Assembly: GCA_003216295.1 (NCBI GenBank)
Contig: QCJB01000001.1
Location: 95,595-159,594, forward strand
Direction of reading: 5' to 3'
Length of the DNA stretch: 64,000 nucleotides
Source of the DNA: Prochlorococcus sp. AG-402-P16
Lineage (GTDB): Bacteria; Cyanobacteriota; Cyanobacteriia; PCC-6307; Cyanobiaceae
Shown here: positions 59,240 through 64,000 of the stretch, piece by piece
Numbering within the stretch: position 1 is the first letter of the stretch
Layout: each line of letters starts with the position of its first letter
Translations under genes and position numbers: made by a program
The notes under the pieces: generated by a model
Seen by the model: only the letters and a program-made list of their open reading frames with translations
Database searches by the model: none
What the model was told of the DNA's origin: nothing

Positions 59240-60640
59240 ATGCGTAATTCTTGGGTGGCTTCCAGAAAAGGGAAAGCCAATATTTCACAGATGCACTTTG
59301 CTCGCAAAGGTGAAGTTACTGAAGAAATGGTTTACGTTGCTGAGCGCGAAAATTTACCTGTATCGCTAGTTATGGAGGAAGTGGCGCGAGGGAGAATGAT
59401 AATTCCCGCAAATATAAACCATACAAACCTAGAGCCTATGGCAATAGGTATTGCCTCGAAATGTAAAGTCAACGCAAATATTGGTGCTTCGCCAAACGCT
59501 AGTGATGTAAATGAAGAATTAAAGAAGCTAGATCTTGCAGTTAAATATGGAGCAGATACTTTGATGGATCTTTCAACTGGGGGGGTCAATTTAGATGAGG
59601 TAAGAACAGCAATTATTAATGCTTCCCCTATCCCTATTGGCACAGTACCTGTATATCAAGCCTTAGAGAGTGTTCATGGATCAATATCTCGCTTAACAGA
59701 AGATGACTTTCTACACATCATAGAAAAGCATTGCCAGCAAGGAGTCGATTATCAAACTATTCATGCAGGCTTATTGATTGAACACTTGCCTAAAGTCAAG
59801 GGTCGCATTACAGGAATAGTTAGTCGAGGAGGAGGTATTCTTGCTCAATGGATGCTTTATCATTACAAGCAAAATCCTTTATTTACTCGTTTTGATGATA
59901 TTTGCGAAATATTTAAACGCTACGATTGTACTTTCTCTTTAGGCGATTCATTACGGCCCGGTTGTCTTCATGATGCATCAGATGAAGCTCAACTTTCTGA
60001 GCTTAAAACTTTAGGTGAATTGACAAAACGTGCTTGGAAGCATGATGTACAAGTCATGGTTGAAGGACCAGGCCATGTTCCAATGGATCAAATTGAATTC
60101 AATGTTAGAAAACAAATGGAGGAGTGTTCTGAGGCTCCGTTTTATGTTTTAGGTCCTTTGGTTACAGATATTTCACCAGGTTATGATCACATTTCAAGTG
60201 CAATTGGTGCAGCAATGGCAGGCTGGTATGGGACAGCCATGCTTTGCTATGTAACACCAAAGGAGCATCTTGGGTTGCCAAATCCCGAAGATGTAAGAGA
60301 AGGTTTAATTGCTTATAAAATTGCTGCTCATGCTGCAGATGTCGCTAGACATAGATCAGGAGCTCGTGATCGTGATGACGAATTAAGTAAGGCTAGAAAA
60401 GAATTTGATTGGAATAAACAATTTGAACTGTCTTTAGATCCAGAGAGAGCTAAGCAATATCATGATGAAACTTTGCCTGAGGAAATTTTCAAAAAAGCAG
60501 AGTTTTGTTCAATGTGTGGCCCTAATCATTGTCCAATGAATACAAAAATCACAGATGAAGATCTGGAAAAATTAGATACTCAAATAAAGCTAAAAGGTGC
60601 AGCTGAGTTGAGTCCTCTTAAGTTAAACAAAGAAAATTAG
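59240..60640 (+). CDS. thiC: Phosphomethylpyrimidine synthase ThiC
   Basis: Radical SAM enzyme that rearranges aminoimidazole ribotide into hydroxymethylpyrimidine phosphate for thiamine. The 466-residue product has [12 protein letters not shown] (about 51-62), [54 protein letters not shown] and the late Fe-S motif [11 protein letters not shown] (C-x2-C-x4-C, about 433-443), as expected for the unusual C-terminal cluster. The N-terminus is the short cyanobacterial form. Expression is controlled by the TPP riboswitch just upstream, and the stop codon lies in the loop of the following terminator. Confidence 0.97.
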   Translation: MRNSWVASRKGKANISQMHFARKGEVTEEMVYVAERENLPVSLVMEEVARGRMIIPANINHTNLEPMAIGIASKCKVNANIGASPNASDVNEELKKLDLAVKYGADTLMDLSTGGVNLDEVRTAIINASPIPIGTVPVYQALESVHGSISRLTEDDFLHIIEKHCQQGVDYQTIHAGLLIEHLPKVKGRITGIVSRGGGILAQWMLYHYKQNPLFTRFDDICEIFKRYDCTFSLGDSLRPGCLHDASDEAQLSELKTLGELTKRAWKHDVQVMVEGPGHVPMDQIEFNVRKQMEECSEAPFYVLGPLVTDISPGYDHISSAIGAAMAGWYGTAMLCYVTPKEHLGLPNPEDVREGLIAYKIAAHAADVARHRSGARDRDDELSKARKEFDWNKQFELSLDPERAKQYHDETLPEEIFKKAEFCSMCGPNHCPMNTKITDEDLEKLDTQIKLKGAAELSPLKLNKEN

Positions 60641-60655
60641 TTCTTTGTTTAACTT
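60620..60655. terminator. 15-bp perfect hairpin at the thiC stop codon
   Basis: AAGTTAAACAAAGAA (60620-60634) and TTCTTTGTTTAACTT (60641-60655) are perfect reverse complements around loop AATTAG. The thiC stop TAG (60638-60640) is in that loop. The hairpin lies between the converging thiC and tkt genes, 33 bp from the tkt stop, so it probably ends both transcripts. It is AT-rich and has only a short T run on either strand. Confidence 0.65.
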
Positions 60656-60688
60656 TTGTTGGATTAACTATTGGAAATTGAAAAGGGT

Positions 60689-62701
60689 TTATTTATTGAG
60701 AAGATTTCTAGATTTTTCTAGTACGTTATCAATAGTGAATCCAAATTTTTCCATACACAATCCCCCTGGAGCAGATGCTCCGAAGCTATTCATAGTAACG
60801 CTGTCTCCATCAAGACCAATATACTTGTGCCACCCGAAGCTTTCTGCAGCTTCAACTACTAAACGTTTTCTAATTGTGGAAGGTAAGACTTGTTCTTTGT
60901 AACTTTCATTTTGTTCTTCGAATAGTTCAACGCAAGGCATGGAAACTACGCGCACTTTTTTGCCTTCTGTAGTTAATTGTTTCGCGGCTTGCACACATAA
61001 ATCGAGTTCAGTCCCAGTTCCAATAAGAATTAGTTCAGGGGTGCTATCGCAATCTTCAAGAATGTATCCACCTAAAGCTACTTTTTCTACAGACGAATTT
61101 TGTTGATTGGGCATACCTTGCCTACTCAGACATAGCGAACTTGGTCTTTTGCGGTTTTTAATTGCAACTTTATAAGCGCCACTGGTTTCATTGCCATCAC
61201 CAGGGCGGAAAACCATCATATTTGGCATTGCTCTTAATGATGGAATGGTTTCTATTGGTTGATGGGTGGGTCCATCTTCACCAACGCCTATTGAATCATG
61301 GGTTAAAACATAAATAACTCCAAGCTCACTCAGCGCGGAAAGCCGCATCGAACCTCTCATGTAGTCTGCGAAGACCAAGAAGGTTCCACCGTAAGGAATT
61401 AAACCACTGTCGTGGTAAGCAATACCATTCAATATGGCTGCCATGGCATGTTCTCTGACCCCGAAATGCAAATAACGCTTTTCAGGACTGTCATATTGAA
61501 AAGAACCAGATTCACCTTTAATGTCGGTGTAATTTGAATGTGTTAAATCCGCAGAACCTCCTATTAGTTCAGGGATGTTTGGTCCTAGAGCACCTAAACA
61601 TATCTGAGAATGTTTTCTAGTGGCGACTCCTTTGTCTTCGGGGGAATAAGTAGGTAAATCTCTATCCCAGCCTTGTGGTAGCTCGCCTCTTAACATACGC
61701 TCAAATTGAGATGCTTCATTCGGATATTTTGCTTTGTAAGTAGCAAGGGTTTGATTCCACTTCTCTTCGAGTTGAGCACCTTTGCTAATTGCTTGACGAT
61801 ATTGATCGTAAGCATCTTGAGGGATTTCAAAAGCTTTATATGACCAGCCAAGCTCTTTTCTAGTGAGTTCCGCTTCTTCTTCACCTAAAGGCGCGCCATG
61901 AATTCCAGCAGTATCACTCTTGTTTGGTGAGCCATATCCAATTGTTGTGGTTACTTTAATTATTGATGGCTTGTCAGTTACTGCTTTTGCATTCTCAATA
62001 GCTTTAGATATTCCTTCTACATCTGTATTACCATTTGGTATTTCTTGGATATGCCATCCATAAGCTTCATATCTCTTTAAGACATCTTCAGTAAAGGAAA
62101 CATCAGTTCTTCCATCAATAGTTATATGGTTGTCATCATATAGAGCTATTAATTTTCCAAGTTTCAAATGACCCGCAAGAGAACAAGCTTCAGAAGAAAT
62201 ACCCTCTTGATTGCATCCATCTCCCATTATCACGTAAGTGTAATGGTCTACAACTGTTGAATCGGGTTTATTGAATTTTGCCGCTAAGTGAGCTTCCGCA
62301 ATTGCTAATCCCACTGCATTGGAAATTCCTGCACCGAGAGGCCCTGCAGTTACTTCAACTCCTGGAGTCTCAAAGGTTTCTGGATGTCCTGGAGTTTTCG
62401 CTCCCCACTGTCTAAATTCTTTTATATCTTCAATGGTGACAGAGTCATAGCCAGTTAGATGGAGAAGAGCATACAAAAGCATGCATCCATGTCCTGCTGA
62501 GAGAACAAATCTGTCTCGATTAAACCACTTTGGATTTTTTGGATTATGTCGTAAGTGTTTGTCCCACAATGCATAACCCATGGGTGCGCATCCCATAGGG
62601 AGACCTGGGTGACCACTTTTGGATTTATTTATTGCGTCAACCGCAAGCATTCTTATGCTGTTAATGCAAAGTGTGTCTAGAGAAGTAGTCAAGGCAACCA
62701 T
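60689..62701 (-). CDS. tkt: Transketolase
   Basis: TPP-dependent enzyme of the Calvin cycle and pentose phosphate pathway that moves two-carbon units between sugar phosphates. The 670-residue length is typical. Visible motifs are [18 protein letters not shown] (about 27-44), the TPP motif [20 protein letters not shown] (about 160-179) continuing to [27 protein letters not shown] (about 421-437, catalytic Glu) and [16 protein letters not shown] (about 475-490). It is downstream of fabF on the same strand (52 bp), convergent with thiC. Confidence 0.97.
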   Translation of the reverse strand: MVALTTSLDTLCINSIRMLAVDAINKSKSGHPGLPMGCAPMGYALWDKHLRHNPKNPKWFNRDRFVLSAGHGCMLLYALLHLTGYDSVTIEDIKEFRQWGAKTPGHPETFETPGVEVTAGPLGAGISNAVGLAIAEAHLAAKFNKPDSTVVDHYTYVIMGDGCNQEGISSEACSLAGHLKLGKLIALYDDNHITIDGRTDVSFTEDVLKRYEAYGWHIQEIPNGNTDVEGISKAIENAKAVTDKPSIIKVTTTIGYGSPNKSDTAGIHGAPLGEEEAELTRKELGWSYKAFEIPQDAYDQYRQAISKGAQLEEKWNQTLATYKAKYPNEASQFERMLRGELPQGWDRDLPTYSPEDKGVATRKHSQICLGALGPNIPELIGGSADLTHSNYTDIKGESGSFQYDSPEKRYLHFGVREHAMAAILNGIAYHDSGLIPYGGTFLVFADYMRGSMRLSALSELGVIYVLTHDSIGVGEDGPTHQPIETIPSLRAMPNMMVFRPGDGNETSGAYKVAIKNRKRPSSLCLSRQGMPNQQNSSVEKVALGGYILEDCDSTPELILIGTGTELDLCVQAAKQLTTEGKKVRVVSMPCVELFEEQNESYKEQVLPSTIRKRLVVEAAESFGWHKYIGLDGDSVTMNSFGASAPGGLCMEKFGFTIDNVLEKSRNLLNK

Positions 62702-62753
62702 TTTTAATAAGTGGGGAAAAAGAAATTTAAGTGGAAAGTGAAAATGAAACTGA

Positions 62754-63998
62754 TTAGATCATTTGTCGAAAAGCTAGACAAACATTGTGACCGCCAAACC
62801 CGAATGAGTTAGATAGTACGACCCCTAACTTTTGTTCTCTTGCTTTGTTGGGCACATAATCAAGATCACATTTTGGGTCTGGATTGGAATAATTAATTGT
62901 TGGCGGAATTATTTCATGTTTTATTGCCAGAACACAAGCAACAGCTTCGATTCCACCAGAGCCTCCTAATAGATGACCTGTCATTGATTTGGTTGAGCTT
63001 GTTGGAACTTGATAAGCATGATTGCCTAAAGCAGTTTTTATCGCAGATGTTTCATTACTATCATTAGCTGGAGTACTAGTGCCGTGAGCATTGATGTAAT
63101 CAATCTCTTCTGGATTAATTTTTCCATCATTTAAGGCAAGTTTCATAGCTTCTGCACCTCCTACGCCTCCTGGCGTAGGAGAGGTAATGTGATGGGCATC
63201 ACATGTGGTTCCATATCCAATGATTTCTGCATGGATTGTTGCGTCTCTTCTTAATGCATGTTCAAGAGTTTCTAAAATTAATACTCCTGCCCCTTCGCCA
63301 ATTACGAATCCATCTCGTTGAGAATCAAAAGGTCTACTGGCTGTGGATGGATCATCATTCCTAAACGATAGGGCCTTGGCACTTGCAAAACCCGCTACCC
63401 CTAAGGGAGTGATACTTGCTTCTGCTCCGCCGCAGACCATTGCATCGGCCTTACCTAATTGAAGCAGTCTGAATGCATCACCGATAGCATTTGATCCTGC
63501 GGCACAAGCAGTTGATACTGCTGAACTTGGACCTTTAGCACCAAGTGCAATTGCAGCTAGTCCAGTAGCCATGTTGGGGATCATCATGGGAACTGTGAAT
63601 GGACTAACTCGACCGGCACCTTTTTTGTCCAGAACATGAGCTTGTGTTTCCATGGTCAGCAATCCGCCAACTCCCGAACCAATAATCACACCAATTCTTG
63701 CAGAATTTGAATCGTCAATTATTAGACCTGAATGACTCAGAGCTTCTTTTGCTGCAATGACTCCAAATTTTGAGAAACGATCCCACCTTTTGGATTCTTT
63801 TGGCTCTAATTTGCCAGTTGGGTCAAAACTTTTCACCTCTGCTGCAAACCTGCATGCATGGGATGAGGCATCAAAGAGTGTTATTTGATCAACCCCATTT
63901 CGCCCAGATTTAAGCCCTTGGAGGTAACTTTCGAGGTTGTTGCCAATAGGAGTTATGGCACCAAGCCCTGTAATAACGACTCGATGGAGTTTCTCCAT
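62754..63998 (-). CDS. fabF: 3-oxoacyl-[acyl-carrier-protein] synthase II
   Basis: KAS II elongates acyl-ACP with malonyl-ACP in fatty-acid synthesis. The 414-residue product shows the catalytic Cys in [15 protein letters not shown] (about 164-178), the two His in [14 protein letters not shown] (about 305-318) and [16 protein letters not shown] (about 340-355), and the C-terminal NSFGFGGHN. The start ATG lies 2 bp from the window edge (63998), so upstream signals and any acpP gene are not visible. Confidence 0.97.
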   Translation of the reverse strand: MEKLHRVVITGLGAITPIGNNLESYLQGLKSGRNGVDQITLFDASSHACRFAAEVKSFDPTGKLEPKESKRWDRFSKFGVIAAKEALSHSGLIIDDSNSARIGVIIGSGVGGLLTMETQAHVLDKKGAGRVSPFTVPMMIPNMATGLAAIALGAKGPSSAVSTACAAGSNAIGDAFRLLQLGKADAMVCGGAEASITPLGVAGFASAKALSFRNDDPSTASRPFDSQRDGFVIGEGAGVLILETLEHALRRDATIHAEIIGYGTTCDAHHITSPTPGGVGGAEAMKLALNDGKINPEEIDYINAHGTSTPANDSNETSAIKTALGNHAYQVPTSSTKSMTGHLLGGSGGIEAVACVLAIKHEIIPPTINYSNPDPKCDLDYVPNKAREQKLGVVLSNSFGFGGHNVCLAFRQMI

Positions 63999-64000
63999 CA

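Overview
The window looks like a chromosomal segment of an AT-rich marine picocyanobacterium, most likely Prochlorococcus and probably a low-light type. The evidence is: a psbZ-ribH pair as in other cyanobacteria; a cyanobacterial-style SecA without a C-terminal zinc motif; compact GyrB; paired short crcB genes; a TPP-riboswitch-controlled thiC; tight 4-bp (ATGA) gene overlaps; frequent TTG starts; and very AT-rich DNA. Genus and ecotype are inferences, since no database search was possible.

Layout. (1) 1-3289: housekeeping left flank with mutS (cut by the window edge just after its Walker A), psbZ, ribH and tRNA-Gly(GCC). (2) About 3363-28801: a cell-surface accessory region. It holds a dTDP-rhamnose operon (rfbA-rfbC-rfbD-rfbB), a SAM methyltransferase next to a giant three-module glycosyltransferase, two GDP-mannose 4,6-dehydratase family genes, a 1387-residue RTX-type surface protein with its own promoter and terminator, two more glycosyltransferases, a type I secretion operon (PPIase, ABC transporter, HlyD) with a small DUF6447-like gene upstream, and a metzincin-type metalloprotease. 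(3) 28983-33975: secA, followed 14 bp later by a Wzt/Wzm-like ABC exporter pair whose ATPase carries an extra N-terminal domain. (4) 33993-64000: ordinary core genome, namely cysE, a GntR regulator, infC, miaA, gyrB, an SH3-like protein, crcB pair, gpx, mgtE, a group 2 sigma factor, mutY, a PfkB sugar kinase, tsaE, ahcY, a DedA protein, ssb, mreBCD, an OmpR-type response regulator, lysS, smpB, ruvB, a TPR protein, an M20 amidohydrolase, thiC, tkt and fabF.

The most interesting signal is that one tandem DUF4214-type module (an YFGR-x-ADP-x-G-x-x-YW core) occurs in three otherwise unrelated genes within 20 kb: at the N-terminus of the giant RTX protein, at the C-terminus of the metalloprotease, and at the N-terminus of the polysaccharide-exporter ATPase. 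In the RTX protein and the ATPase the similarity extends over about 160 residues. Together with the type I secretion genes, glycosyltransferases, methyltransferase and rhamnose pathway, this suggests one coordinated envelope system: a secreted calcium-binding surface layer, a glycan exported by an ABC route, and a processing protease, linked by a common recognition domain. That functional link is a hypothesis; the shared domain is visible directly in the translations.
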